A DNA stretch of 64,000 nucleotides from Bifidobacterium avesanii (GTDB taxonomy: Bacteria > Actinomycetota > Actinomycetes > Actinomycetales > Bifidobacteriaceae): NCBI RefSeq assembly GCF_009299475.1, contig NZ_WBSN01000006.1:78237-142236 (forward strand). Direction: 5' to 3'. The stretch's first letter is position 1. Each line of letters opens with the position of its first letter. The notes under the pieces are model-generated. The model was not told where the DNA came from. It was given only the letters and a program-made list of their open reading frames with translations, and ran no database searches. Positions 1 to 8,249 of the stretch are shown here, piece after piece. The position numbers and the translations under genes were made by a program.

Positions 1-621
1 CGCGAGGGCGTGCGCGCCAACGCCCTGAACGTGCCGGAGCGCATCGAGGCGCCGGCCGGCTTCGCGCAAATCACGTTGCGTCCCGTGCGTGAGGACGACC
101 AGGAGGATTGGAACGACGTGCGCTGGGGCAACCGCGAATGGCTGGCGCCGTGGGAATCCGGCAATCCGGTGGGCGGCAAACCGCTCTCCTTCAACGCGTG
201 GGTGCGCCGCATGCGCGAGGACGAGGCCGCGGGCTGCGGCGTGGTGTTCCTCATCGAATACCAGATGCAGATCGTCGGCCAGGTCTCGCTCGGCGCGATC
301 AGCTACGGGGCGCTGCGCTCGGGCATGGTGGGCTACTGGGTCTCGCAGCGGTACGCCGGCCATGGCTTCGCGCCGCTCGCGGTGGCCATGCTCGCCGACT
401 GGGCGTTCCACGACCCGACCGGGCCCGGGCTGCACCGCATCGAAATCGCCATTCTGCCGGAGAACCACCGCTCCAAGCGCGTGGTCGCCAAGCTCGGACT
501 CGTGGATGAAGGACTCAAACGCTCCTATATGTATGTCAACGGCCGGTGGCGCGACCACGAAAGCTACAGCCTGCTCGCGGACGACTGCGCGGGCAGCGTG
601 ACCGACCGGCTGCGCGGCTGA
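1..621 (+). CDS. GNAT family N-acetyltransferase (RimJ/RimL-like), 5' end may be cut
   Basis: Acetyl-CoA-dependent N-acetyltransferase of the RimJ/RimL (Acetyltransf_3) type, a family that acetylates N-termini of ribosomal proteins or small amines. The domain begins at ITLRPVREDD, and the acetyl-CoA loop is the stretch QRYAGHGFAP, fitting the Q/RxxGxG/A motif. A late LVDEG segment is the usual C-terminal part of the fold. The frame is open to the window edge. A GTG at position 10 could start a 203-residue protein, but no ribosome binding site is visible, so the true start may lie upstream. The substrate cannot be told from sequence. Family assignment is firm, target unknown. Confidence 0.8.
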   Translation, partial: REGVRANALNVPERIEAPAGFAQITLRPVREDDQEDWNDVRWGNREWLAPWESGNPVGGKPLSFNAWVRRMREDEAAGCGVVFLIEYQMQIVGQVSLGAISYGALRSGMVGYWVSQRYAGHGFAPLAVAMLADWAFHDPTGPGLHRIEIAILPENHRSKRVVAKLGLVDEGLKRSYMYVNGRWRDHESYSLLADDCAGSVTDRLRG

Positions 622-699
622 GGGCCGTCGCGCGGCTGAATCATTCCATTCCGGCGACACGCTCACGGAATCGTCACCACAACATCCGCAAACCCGTCT

Positions 700-1905
700 A
701 TGGTTAAGCCTATGGGTTACGAGTCGTTGAGCAGCGTGGTGCTGGTCGCGATAGCCGTATTGCTGGTGCTCGTGTGGGCGCCTCGCAAGGCCCGTAAAGG
801 CATGAAGGACGCTTCCGAGCACCGTGCGGATCGCTTTTCGGCCTCGCTGCACTTGGTCGACGCGTCGAGCGCCACCCGGTTCAGCGATACGACACCCCCC
901 ATCATGAAAGGTTTGACGATGCAGGCAGAACAGCAGCGCAAGGCGTCCCGGTACACTCCGCAGCGCATCGCACGCGTGCGTTTGCTGCGGCGCGCCGCCA
1001 TCCGCCGCCGCCGCGTGCTGGTGTCCGCGCTCGCCGCCGCGGCCGTGCTGGTGCTGGTGCTGGCGATCGCGCTGAAGTTCAGCCCGCTGTTCGCGCTCAT
1101 TCCGCTGGCCCTTGACGCCGTGGTGCTGGCCCTCGGCGCGCATGCCTCCCGTCAGGCGCGCGCATGGGAGGCCGAGGTAGCCGCCGTGCTGCGCGAGGGC
1201 GCCGGCGTCGCGCAGGTGCTGCCGCAGACCGTGGGGAAGGCCGCGCGTCCCGCCATGACCGCCCAGTCCGCTTCTTCCTCGTCTTCCCCGTCGAACTCCG
1301 ACGACGCCGATCCGGCCACGGACACGCTGACCGCCGCCGAGATCCGCGACGCCGTGGACCGCGGCCGCGCCGAGCAGCTGGCCGCCAAGGCCGCGCGCGC
1401 CGCAGCCCTCGCCGCCGCGGCTCCGGTTGATGTTGCCGTCGAAGCGCCGGCTGAGACTCCGGCTGAGCAGTCCGAGGCCGTGGCGCCCGCCGGGGCCGTC
1501 GATCCTTCTTCCGATTCCTCCCATTCCTCCTCCGAGCCCGCCGCCGTTGTGGAGCCCGCCGTCGGGGAACCCGCCGCCGCGGCCGAGATCGTCGAGGAGC
1601 CGAGCGACGCCACCAACGAGCTGGAGCGCATCTCCCCGTCCCACGCGCTCGACGCCTTCGAGATGGCCGCCTCGCAGGATCTCATCTCCTTCTCGCTGGG
1701 CGCCTCCCGCGCCGGCACGCCGGTCGAATCCGCGGCGCCGGAGAGCATGGAGATCAAGTCCACCCGTCAGGTCGCCAAGGCGGTGCCGCCGACCAACCCC
1801 GACTTCCACGCCGCCGAAGTGAAGCGCGACGTCGAGGCCCCGGCCGAGTCCTCCGACTCGCTGGGCGTGGACGTGGACGCGGTCATCGCGCGCCGCGGCC
1901 ACTGA
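700..1905 (+). CDS. Hypothetical membrane protein with Ala/Glu/Ser-rich cytoplasmic tail
   Basis: Not recognised as a named family. About 401 residues if it starts at the ATG at 700; an ATG at 712 is equally possible. There is one hydrophobic segment near residues 8-27, then two close together at about 107-125 and 132-150, preceded by an Arg-rich stretch that would face the cytoplasm. The second half (about 185-400) is low-complexity, rich in Ala, Glu, Pro and Ser, and probably disordered. It sits just upstream of the heat-shock promoter of groES and ends 48 nt before the CIRCE element. Codon use matches its neighbours, so it is likely a real lineage gene. Function unknown. Confidence 0.7.
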   Translation: MVKPMGYESLSSVVLVAIAVLLVLVWAPRKARKGMKDASEHRADRFSASLHLVDASSATRFSDTTPPIMKGLTMQAEQQRKASRYTPQRIARVRLLRRAAIRRRRVLVSALAAAAVLVLVLAIALKFSPLFALIPLALDAVVLALGAHASRQARAWEAEVAAVLREGAGVAQVLPQTVGKAARPAMTAQSASSSSSPSNSDDADPATDTLTAAEIRDAVDRGRAEQLAAKAARAAALAAAAPVDVAVEAPAETPAEQSEAVAPAGAVDPSSDSSHSSSEPAAVVEPAVGEPAAAAEIVEEPSDATNELERISPSHALDAFEMAASQDLISFSLGASRAGTPVESAAPESMEIKSTRQVAKAVPPTNPDFHAAEVKRDVEAPAESSDSLGVDVDAVIARRGH

Positions 1906-1953
1906 AGGCCGGTTCCGATTCCCGTCCGTTTCGCCCGCTTTTCTCCCACAGCG

Positions 1954-1980
1954 TTAGCACTCGAGTTGGCAGAGTGCTAA
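1954..1980 (+). promoter_or_regulatory. CIRCE operator (HrcA binding site)
   Basis: Perfect inverted repeat TTAGCACTC-N9-GAGTGCTAA, the classical CIRCE element bound by the HrcA heat-shock repressor. Its right arm falls in the spacer of the groES promoter, so repressor binding would block RNA polymerase. Confidence 0.95.
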
Positions 1981-1994
1981 ATTCGCGCTACAGT
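1966..1994 (+). promoter_or_regulatory. groES promoter
   Basis: A -35 box TTGGCA (1966-1971) and a -10 box TACAGT (1989-1994) are 17 nt apart and overlap the CIRCE operator. Transcription would begin about 95 nt upstream of groES. Confidence 0.6.
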
Positions 1995-2095
1995 ATGGGG
2001 TAGCGCGTGAGGGTTCCGGTCAAGTGATCGTCAGCCTCTTACCTAGGGCCTTGGCGCGGGAACTATTGGTTTTCTGTTGCATGAGGAGGCACACA

Positions 2096-2389
2096 GTGTC
2101 CATCGCACTTACGCCGTTGGAAGACAAGATCATCATCAAGCAGGCCGCTGCCGAGACGCAGACCGCTTCCGGCCTGTACATCCCGGACAACGCCAAGGAG
2201 AAGCCGCAGCAGGGTGAAGTGCTGGCCGTCGGCCCCGGCCGCCGCGACGACAAGGGCGAGCGCATCCCGGTCGACGTCAAGGTCGGCGACAAGGTCCTGT
2301 ACTCCAAGTACGGCGGCACCGAGGTCCACTACCAGGGCGAGGACTACCTCATCGTCTCCGCCCGCGACATTCTGGCCATCCTCGGCTGA
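2096..2389 (+). CDS. groES: Co-chaperonin GroES (Cpn10)
   Basis: 10-kDa co-chaperonin that caps the GroEL folding chamber in the cytoplasm. The protein has 97 residues, the usual length. It starts at a GTG preceded by a strong GAGGAGG seven nt upstream; the in-frame upstream starts lack one. Family hallmarks are visible: [10 protein letters not shown] at the N-terminus, the mobile loop around [20 protein letters not shown], the [14 protein letters not shown] segment and the C-terminal DILAIL. groEL is not adjacent, as is usual in actinobacteria. Expression should be heat-inducible through HrcA because of the CIRCE element overlapping the promoter. Confidence 0.97.
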   Translation: MSIALTPLEDKIIIKQAAAETQTASGLYIPDNAKEKPQQGEVLAVGPGRRDDKGERIPVDVKVGDKVLYSKYGGTEVHYQGEDYLIVSARDILAILG

Positions 2390-2403
2390 TTGCCTTTCGG
2401 CTG

Positions 2404-2446
2404 AAGGGCCCCGAACCCACCGCAATGGGTTCGGGGCCCTTTTGTT
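2404..2446 (+). terminator. Rho-independent terminator after groES
   Basis: A 16-bp perfect stem (2404-2419 pairing with 2426-2441) with loop CCGCAA, followed by a T-rich tract (TTTTGTTTT). Confidence 0.9.
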
Positions 2447-2632
2447 TTGTCTGGGCAATTCGCCTGTCCGCTTTTCATGCCCGGCAAGCAAACCGCGGCA
2501 TTATGCCGGGCGACGTTGCGATTCCGCCATTGCCGATGGGAATATCCCGCTTGGTTCGCCGGCCGGGTGCGGTGCCGCGCCGTATCGCTGCGCCGCAATT
2601 CCCAAATGATGGGATTCCGTTTCAAATCCGCA

Positions 2633-2638
2633 TATACT
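2633..2638 (+). promoter_or_regulatory. Possible -10 box for the SDR gene
   Basis: TATACT, a good -10 hexamer, lies about 84 nt upstream of the SDR start. No convincing -35 box accompanies it. Between the groES terminator and this box I see only an imperfect inverted repeat, GCCCGGCA (2479-2486) with TGCCGGGC (2514-2521). Confidence 0.4.
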
Positions 2639-2721
2639 GGTAGGCAGTGCACGCGCCTCGCCTCGCGCGCGACGGGCGTGCCATCCACCGGACAAAGCAG
2701 TCGAGAGGCAGGAATCATCAT

Positions 2722-3519
2722 ATGACCGCGAACAAGTACAACTTCGAAGGCAAGGTCGTCATCGTCACCGGCGGCGGCACCGGAATCGGCCGCGCCATCA
2801 CCCGCGGATTCCTCGACAACGGCGCCACCGTCGTGGCCGTCGGCATCCGCCGCGAACCGCTCGAGGAGACCATCAAGGGCTACGAGAAGGGCCACCTCCA
2901 CCAGACCGACGTCTCCAAGCACGAGCAGGTCGCGGAGCTGGTCAAGTCCGTGGCGGACGAATTCGGCCACATCGACGTCGTCGTCTCCAACGCCGGCATC
3001 TTCGAGGGCGGCGAGATCGAGAACGTCTCCGATGAGGTCTGGCACAAGCTGTTCTCCGTCAACGTGGACGGCCTCTTCTACCTCACCAAGGAGGCCCTGC
3101 CCTACCTCAAGGAGTCGAAGGGCAACATCGTCGTCGACACCTCCGTCTCCGGCCTGTTCGGCGACTGGGGCCAGACCGCCTACAACTCCACCAAGCACGC
3201 CATGAACGGCTTCGTGCGCTGCGTCGCCCTCGACTACGGCCAGTACGGCGTCCGCATCAACGCCTTCGCCCCGGCCTTCATCGAGACCGACATCAATAAG
3301 GAAGTCTGGACCGACCCCGAGCGCCTCAAGCCCTACATCGAGCGCGTCGCCCTCGGCCGCACCGGCAAGCCCGAGGACTGCGCCGACCTCGCCCTCTTCC
3401 TCGCCTCCGACGGCGCCAAGTACCTCACCGGCCTCGTCGTCCCCGTGGATGGCGGCACCACCGCGGCCACCGGCCAGGGACGGAACAACTACGAGAACGA
3501 CACGCGTTCCGTGCTGTGA
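2722..3519 (+). CDS. SDR-family oxidoreductase, possible L-rhamnose/L-fucose dehydrogenase
   Basis: Classical short-chain dehydrogenase, 265 residues, cytoplasmic. The nucleotide-binding TGGGTGIG is at about residues 15-22, the NAG motif follows, and the catalytic Ser (TSVSG) and YNSTK (YxxxK) complete the site. The start is the ATG with AGGCAGGA nine nt upstream. Within 1.5 kb follow an amidohydrolase of the sugar-lactonase group and a RhaM-like protein. That set resembles non-phosphorylating L-fucose or L-rhamnose oxidation (mutarotase, dehydrogenase, lactonase), so an aldose 1-dehydrogenase role is a reasonable inference. The substrate cannot be read from the sequence. A long hairpin begins at the base immediately after the stop codon. 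Confidence 0.85.
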   Translation: MTANKYNFEGKVVIVTGGGTGIGRAITRGFLDNGATVVAVGIRREPLEETIKGYEKGHLHQTDVSKHEQVAELVKSVADEFGHIDVVVSNAGIFEGGEIENVSDEVWHKLFSVNVDGLFYLTKEALPYLKESKGNIVVDTSVSGLFGDWGQTAYNSTKHAMNGFVRCVALDYGQYGVRINAFAPAFIETDINKEVWTDPERLKPYIERVALGRTGKPEDCADLALFLASDGAKYLTGLVVPVDGGTTAATGQGRNNYENDTRSVL

Positions 3520-3614
3520 CCATTGCGATGGAGCGTCCGCGGCGTTACCGGAGGCTCGACGTACTGTTGTACGCCTTCGCCTCCGGTGCCTGGCGGCCGC
3601 ACGCATCGCAATGG
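3520..3614. repeat. Long hairpin repeat, GACGTAC-core family, copy 1
   Basis: Outer arms CCATTGCGATG (3520-3530) and CATCGCAATGG (3604-3614) pair perfectly. The centre holds a smaller palindrome, GACGTACTGTTGTACGCC (3558-3575). It starts on the first base after the SDR stop codon and may act as terminator or mRNA-stabilising structure. Copies 2 and 3 follow at 3631 and 9057. Confidence 0.75.
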
Positions 3615-3630
3615 CCACAGTGTGGTGTTC

Positions 3631-3715
3631 ATGATGGAGCGTCCGCGGCGTTGCTCCTCGGTCGACGTACCTTCGTACGCCTTCCCTCGGTGCGTCTTGA
3701 GGACGCGCGCATCAT
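3631..3715. repeat. Long hairpin repeat, GACGTAC-core family, copy 2
   Basis: Arms ATGATG (3631-3636) and CATCAT (3710-3715), with further pairing inside (AGCGTCC with GGACGCG). The centre GACGTACCTTCGTACGCC (3664-3681) is identical to that of copy 3 at 9102-9119. The left flank, GAGCGTCCGCGGCGTT, repeats that of copy 1. Confidence 0.7.
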
Positions 3716-3986
3716 TCATTTCACGTGACCATTGCGATGGGGCATCCGCGGCGCCCGCATAGGCGCGGCGCGCGGCGAGGCGCTCCGATGATGGGTCGCG
3801 CGCGGCGGCGACGAATGCCGTGCAATGCGCAATCGCATGAAGGCCGGGGCGGCATACGCCATGTTGGACCGCAGGTTTGGCCGAACGGCCTCGATCATAT
3901 CTGGCATGGCGTGCGCCGCCCCAACCCGGCAATCCGTGATGCCGCGAGCATAGTCGTATATTCAGTCAGCAAAGGAGCTACGAGCC
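3716..3986. other. Intergenic stretch with a partial repeat arm
   Basis: No convincing gene. CCATTGCGATG recurs at 3729-3739, followed by GGCATCCGCGGCG, an incomplete copy of the left half of the 3520 repeat without its core. The remainder is GC-rich DNA leading to the ribosome binding site AAGGAG just before the lactonase start. Confidence 0.6.
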
Positions 3987-4958
3987 ATGACGCTCGGCGA
4001 GGACTATCAGGAACCGGTCAAGGGCCGGCTGTACACGATCATTCCGGAGGACGACGAGCGCGCCGCCGCGCCGCGTCCCTTCATCGACACCCACGTCCAC
4101 CTCATGAAGACGAGCCTGTACTCGTGGTTCAACCCGTCGAAGGCCGCCACGTTCGAGGGGCCGTGGGATCCGCTGTTCACGGCCGGCGACTATCTGGCCG
4201 ACGACCTCAAAGCCGAGCTGGAGGGGTCCAACGCGTCGATCGTCGGCGCCGTGCACGTGCAAGCCAACGCCGACGACCCGGTCGCCGAAGTGGAGTTCGA
4301 GCAGCGCATGAGCGAGGAGAGCGGCCTGCCGATCATGATCGTGGCCGGCGGCGACCTGTCCGCGCCCGGCATCGAAGGCGTGATCGAACGCGAGGCGTCC
4401 TACGCCAACACGCGCGGGTTCCGCCAGAACCTCAACATCCATCCACACCCCCTGTACCACTACGTGGATAAGTCGTACATGGACGACCCGGCGTGGCTGC
4501 ACGGCCTCGGACTGCTGGGCAAATACGGCCTGAGCTTCGACATGCAGCTGTACCCCACGCAGTTCGCCCGCGCGATCGAGGTGATCGACGCCCATCCGGA
4601 CACGCTGTTCGTCATCAACCACGCCGGCATGCTCGCCGACCGCACCCTCGCCGGCTGGCGGCTGTGGAAGAACGGCCTGTACGAACTCGGCAAGCGTGAC
4701 AACGTGGCGATCAAGATCTCCGGCCTGCCGTCCATGGACCACTACTGGACCATCGAAAGCATCAAACCGGCCGTGTTCACCGTGCTCGACGCGTTCGGAG
4801 TGGACAAGGTGATGTTCGCGTCCAACTTCCCGGTGGACAAGCTGCACTGCTCGCTCGTCGACCTGGTGCACGCCTACGTGCGCTGCGTGGAGGATCTGAG
4901 CCGGGGCGAGCAGGACGCCCTGTTCGTGGACAACGCCCGGAAGTTCTACCGTTTCTGA
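3987..4958 (+). CDS. Amidohydrolase-2 family protein, probable sugar lactonase (COG3618 type)
   Basis: TIM-barrel metal-dependent hydrolase (Amidohydro_2), 323 residues, cytoplasmic. Metal-site motifs are present: DTHVH at about residue 33, an NHAG motif near residue 212, and SNFPVDK near 280, whose Asp is the expected catalytic residue. Characterised relatives hydrolyse L-fucono- or L-rhamnono-lactone. The neighbours fit: an SDR upstream and a RhaM-like protein 25 nt downstream. The start has AAAGGAG about nine nt upstream. I infer hydrolysis of the lactone made by the SDR; the specific aldonolactone is not decidable here. Confidence 0.8.
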   Translation: MTLGEDYQEPVKGRLYTIIPEDDERAAAPRPFIDTHVHLMKTSLYSWFNPSKAATFEGPWDPLFTAGDYLADDLKAELEGSNASIVGAVHVQANADDPVAEVEFEQRMSEESGLPIMIVAGGDLSAPGIEGVIEREASYANTRGFRQNLNIHPHPLYHYVDKSYMDDPAWLHGLGLLGKYGLSFDMQLYPTQFARAIEVIDAHPDTLFVINHAGMLADRTLAGWRLWKNGLYELGKRDNVAIKISGLPSMDHYWTIESIKPAVFTVLDAFGVDKVMFASNFPVDKLHCSLVDLVHAYVRCVEDLSRGEQDALFVDNARKFYRF

Positions 4959-4983
4959 CCCGTCCCGAAGGAGCAAGCATCCC

Positions 4984-5673
4984 ATGCCCACCATCGAACG
5001 CGCCTCCTACCGCGCATTCCTCAACCCCGATGCCGCGGACGGGGACGTCGCCCGCGCAGCCGACCGTTTGCGCGCGGACGCCGAACGTCTCAAGACCGGG
5101 TCCCGCGTGCTCACCGTCTGCCTGACCCGCTACGGACGCCAGCTGTTCCTGTACGTGGAGCACATCGTGCCCGAGCATCCCGCGCACGAGGCCATGGCCG
5201 CCATCACCGGCTTCCCCGACGCCCAGGGCTGGTTCTCCGGCCTGATCCGCCCGTACCCGCAGTTCGGCGGCGACGTGGACTGGGCGTACATGCACCCGGC
5301 GTTCTGGTCCGACGAGCCGAAGGACGTGGACTCGTTCCGCCGCGCGCAGGAACCCGACGCCCGCTGCGGACGCATCGCGCACTTCTGGCCGGACACCGTG
5401 GTCGACTACGTGCTGCACCACCAGCTCATCGTGCAGGAGGGACTGGCCATGGGCGACCGGTACCAGTTCATCTCCGTGCTCGACGACGTGGCGTTCAGCT
5501 ACTTCGAGACCCCGCGCGACCGCGAGCGGGTGAACATCCGCCGCGAGGAAAGGGAATCCAAGGAAATCCAGCGCTGGCTCGACGTGGACCCGTTCAACCA
5601 CTTCGACCACTTCGATCCCGGCACACTGGAGCGCGATTTCCTCATCATCGACACCCTCGTCTCCGTCGGCTGA
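4984..5673 (+). CDS. Tandem RhaM-like (L-rhamnose mutarotase fold) protein
   Basis: 229 residues, no signal peptide or membrane segment. It has no obvious named family at full length, but each half carries a pattern like the roughly 104-residue L-rhamnose mutarotase (DUF718). The first half has LTVCLTRYGRQLFLYVE followed by a DAQGWFSGLIRPYPQF stretch and HPAFW. The second has HFWPDTV, YQFISVLDDVAFSYFE and an EIQRWLDVDPF stretch. RhaM interconverts the anomers of rhamnose. A duplicated version beside a dehydrogenase and a lactonase would fit supplying the beta-anomer for oxidation. This is inference from sequence pattern and context. The gene follows the lactonase by 25 nt with AAGGAG before it, so the two are probably cotranscribed. 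Confidence 0.6.
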   Translation: MPTIERASYRAFLNPDAADGDVARAADRLRADAERLKTGSRVLTVCLTRYGRQLFLYVEHIVPEHPAHEAMAAITGFPDAQGWFSGLIRPYPQFGGDVDWAYMHPAFWSDEPKDVDSFRRAQEPDARCGRIAHFWPDTVVDYVLHHQLIVQEGLAMGDRYQFISVLDDVAFSYFETPRDRERVNIRREERESKEIQRWLDVDPFNHFDHFDPGTLERDFLIIDTLVSVG

Positions 5674-5734
5674 GCGGCCGCGACGCCCGTGCCCGGGGGT
5701 CGCGGCGACTACGTAGTGCGTCCCGGGCACGTAC

Positions 5735-5849
5735 TTCCGATTCGTGTGGTGGTTTTTCGGTGATGCGCCGAGTATCGGCGGCTCCATTGCGGCCATATTC
5801 CACGACGGCTACTCGGCGGGTCGCGGAAAATCCACCACACAAATCGGAA
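5735..5849. repeat. Long nested hairpin between convergent genes
   Basis: Outer 24-nt arms (5735-5758 and 5826-5849) pair with two mismatches. An inner perfect pair, CGCCGAGTA (5766-5774) with TACTCGGCG (5810-5818), extends the stem. It lies between two converging genes and could terminate both. The GTTTTTCGG/GCGGAAAATCC feature resembles the hairpins at 17888-18260 and 30096. Confidence 0.7.
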
Positions 5850-5904
5850 ATACCATGCGTGCGTGGCATTGTATCCGCCCCGCACGCGCCCGCACGGCAT
5901 AGTT

Positions 5905-5937
5905 GTTGCCGGCGAAAGACGGTTTTCCGCCGGCAAC
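5905..5937. terminator. Hairpin, possible terminator of the AraC gene
   Basis: GTTGCCGGCG (5905-5914) pairs with CGCCGGCAAC (5928-5937). It sits just downstream of the AraC-family gene on the minus strand. No long T tract follows, so its role as a terminator is uncertain. Confidence 0.5.
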
Positions 5938-5952
5938 TGCCGATTGTTGCCC

Positions 5953-6843
5953 TCACATTGCGTGGGCGAAACGCACCACGTCCGGCTCGTCGCCGGCCTT
6001 GAGGAAGTCCTTGGGCGTCATGCGGAATTCCCGCTTGAAACAGCGCAGGAAATGGGTGTACGACTTGAACCCGCACATGCGGTACACGCGCTTGGCGTTG
6101 CCGTACTCGCGCAGCAGGTCCTTGGAGCGGATGAGCCGCTTGGTGAGCGTGTACTCGTGCAGGTTCACGCGCATGTGCTTCTTGAATTCGCGGCTCAGAT
6201 AGTACTTGTTGATGTAGAAGCGCGCGGCCAGCGCGTCGAGCGAGAGGTCCTCGTCCAGGTGGTCGCCGATGTAGTTCATCACGTCGCCGATGAGCTTGGG
6301 CACGGTGGAGCTTTCCGGCGTGATGTCGTTGTCCGCGCTCATCACGGCCTTGTTGAGCATGATCATGAGCTCGATGAACCGCTGCTCGTACATGAGGTCG
6401 TCGCCGTAGCCCCTGCCGGGGTTCTCGTCGAGGCGGGCGATCCGCTCCGCGAGCTCGTCCGGGTCGAGCCGGATCACGCGGCTGACGGGCTTGCCGTAGT
6501 GCCGGAAGCACGCGGTCAGGTCGGTGGCGGGGGAGGAGTGGTCCTTGAGGTACTTGTCGGTCACGTACACGTACGCGCGCTCGTAGTAGTCGGACGACTG
6601 GCGCATGATGTTGTGCAGGTCGTTGGCGTTGACGAGCGTGACGGTGCCCGGCGTGGTCTCGTATTCGTCGCCGTCGAGGTAGAACACGCCGGAGCCCTTG
6701 AGTACGCAGTTGATCTCGTAGAAGTCGTGGTAGTGCAGGGGCATGTCCGCCGCCACGTCCTGGTTGACGTGGAAGACCTCGAAGCGGTCGGTGATCATGG
6801 GGTTGACGGCCACGGCCGGCCGGGATGGCGTGATTGCTGGCAT
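5953..6843 (-). CDS. AraC-family transcriptional regulator
   Basis: 296-residue regulator. An N-terminal cupin-like sensor (motif MPLHYHDFYEI, where AraC proteins bind sugar) is followed by a C-terminal double helix-turn-helix covering the last 100 residues, with SLDALAARFYINKYYLSREF and the second helix pair RVYRMCGFKSYTHFLRCFKR. The start is the ATG with a strong GGAGG just upstream; a longer frame to 6939 has no ribosome binding site. It is divergent from a GH105 gene, and the 184 nt between them contain a 37-nt sequence that recurs upstream of the second GH105/acetylesterase pair. I infer an activator of pectin-oligosaccharide genes. Confidence 0.88.
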   Translation of the reverse strand: MPAITPSRPAVAVNPMITDRFEVFHVNQDVAADMPLHYHDFYEINCVLKGSGVFYLDGDEYETTPGTVTLVNANDLHNIMRQSSDYYERAYVYVTDKYLKDHSSPATDLTACFRHYGKPVSRVIRLDPDELAERIARLDENPGRGYGDDLMYEQRFIELMIMLNKAVMSADNDITPESSTVPKLIGDVMNYIGDHLDEDLSLDALAARFYINKYYLSREFKKHMRVNLHEYTLTKRLIRSKDLLREYGNAKRVYRMCGFKSYTHFLRCFKREFRMTPKDFLKAGDEPDVVRFAHAM

Positions 6844-6896
6844 GTCCCCTCCTGCGTCGTTTTCCTCATCGGCGATGACGGAACCCAGATTACAAC

Positions 6897-6933
6897 AATG
6901 GATAGTCACTTGGCAAAAACTGCGTATTCTAGA
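6897..6933. promoter_or_regulatory. Candidate AraC-regulator binding site 1
   Basis: A 37-nt stretch beginning AATGGATAGT, with TTGGC and AACTG further in, matches 21447-21483 at 26 of 37 positions. It lies between the divergent araC-type and GH105 genes. Confidence 0.5.
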
Positions 6934-7026
6934 CCGCATGCCCGCTTCCGCCGCTCCCTACAATGAAACCCGTGAACGGCGATGACGCCGCGACGAACAG
7001 CTTCCCGCACACAAGGAGGAACGGCA

Positions 7027-8136
7027 ATGGCCGACAGCGCGCTGCCACTCGGACGAGACGAAGTCCGCACGCTCATCGATCGCATGATCGACAACCTCGT
7101 CACTATCGAGGTGACCGACGGCAAGGGCCTCTGGGTCAACCCGGACGGCACCGTCGTGGACGACAAGAGCTGGAAGGAGTGGAACTGGCCGCAGGGCGTG
7201 GGCCTCTACGGCATCTACAAGAACTACCAGATCACCGGCAATCCCAAGGCCCTCAAGACCGTGACCGACTGGTTCGACCAGGCGCTCGCCAAGGGAACCC
7301 CGGCCAAGAACGTCAACTCCGTGGCCCCCATTCTCACGCTCGCGTTCCTCTACGAGCGGACCGGCGAGCCGAGCTACCTGCCGTACCTCGAGCAGTGGGG
7401 CGAGTGGATCTACAACGACCAGACCCGCACCGAGGGCGCCGGCATCCAGCACGTGACCCTGGCCGACGAGAACCACAACCAGCTGTGGGCCGACACGCTC
7501 GTGATGACCGTCCTCGCGCTCGCCAAGCTCGGCAAGGTGCTGGACCGCCCGGAATGGCTCGAGGAGGCCAAGTACCAGTTCCTCATCCACGCGAAGTTCC
7601 TCATGGATTCCGCCACCGGCCTGTGGTTCCACGGATGGACGTTCGACGACCGCAACAACTTCTCCGCCGCCCACTGGGGCCGCGGCAACTGCTGGGCCAC
7701 CATCGCCATCCCCGAGGTGCTCGCCATGCTGGACCTCGACGAGCACGACGCCGTGCGCCGCTGGCTGGCCGAGGTGCTGCGCGAGCAGGTCGCCGCGCTC
7801 GCCAGGCTGCAGGACCCTGTCACCGGCATGTGGCACACCCTGCTCGACGACCCGGATTCCTACGTGGAGTCCTCCGCCACCGCCGGCTTCGCCTACGGCA
7901 TCCTCAAGGCCGTCCACGAGCGCCTGATCGACGCCTCCTACGCCGACGTGGCCTACCGCGCCATCAGGGGCCTCGCCGCCCGCATCAACGACGCCGGCGA
8001 GGTCGAGCAGGTCTCCATCGGCACCGGCATCGGCGCCGATCTCGACTACTACCGCAACATCGCCATCACCCCCATGCCGTATGGACAATCGCTGACGGTT
8101 CTCGCTTTTACCGAAATGCTGGTATCGTATTGCTAA
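7027..8136 (+). CDS. Glycoside hydrolase family 105, unsaturated rhamnogalacturonyl/galacturonyl hydrolase
   Basis: 369 residues, no signal peptide, therefore cytoplasmic. It shows the (alpha/alpha)6-barrel pattern of YteR/YesR enzymes, including WNWPQGVGLYGIYK near the N-terminus, LWADTLVMTVLALAKLG around the expected catalytic Asp, and HWGRGNCWATIAI, which resembles the WGRGNGW signature. GH105 enzymes hydrate the 4,5-double bond at the non-reducing end of oligosaccharides left by pectate or rhamnogalacturonan lyases and release 5-keto-4-deoxyuronate. The start is chosen for AAGGAGGA six nt upstream. It is divergent from an AraC regulator and followed by the isomerase/dehydrogenase pair that would use its product. 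Confidence 0.87.
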   Translation: MADSALPLGRDEVRTLIDRMIDNLVTIEVTDGKGLWVNPDGTVVDDKSWKEWNWPQGVGLYGIYKNYQITGNPKALKTVTDWFDQALAKGTPAKNVNSVAPILTLAFLYERTGEPSYLPYLEQWGEWIYNDQTRTEGAGIQHVTLADENHNQLWADTLVMTVLALAKLGKVLDRPEWLEEAKYQFLIHAKFLMDSATGLWFHGWTFDDRNNFSAAHWGRGNCWATIAIPEVLAMLDLDEHDAVRRWLAEVLREQVAALARLQDPVTGMWHTLLDDPDSYVESSATAGFAYGILKAVHERLIDASYADVAYRAIRGLAARINDAGEVEQVSIGTGIGADLDYYRNIAITPMPYGQSLTVLAFTEMLVSYC

Positions 8137-8142
8137 GAGCTT

Positions 8143-8158
8143 GTGAAACCGGTTTCAC
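8143..8158. promoter_or_regulatory. Perfect 16-bp palindrome, LacI-type operator candidate
   Basis: GTGAAACCGGTTTCAC is a perfect palindrome with a central CG, typical of LacI-family operators. It lies 92 nt upstream of the KduD-type SDR and just after the GH105 stop codon. Confidence 0.55.
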
Positions 8159-8249
8159 GCTGTGGACAACGACGTGCAACAGGATTGACTAAGCGGATAA
8201 TTGAAGATTGAATGGAATCGTCACCGACGACACAGAAAGGAAGTCCATC

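Noticed and set aside
2024..2095. Longer groES start at 2024
   Set aside because: The GTG at 2096 has an ideal ribosome binding site and yields the family's standard length.
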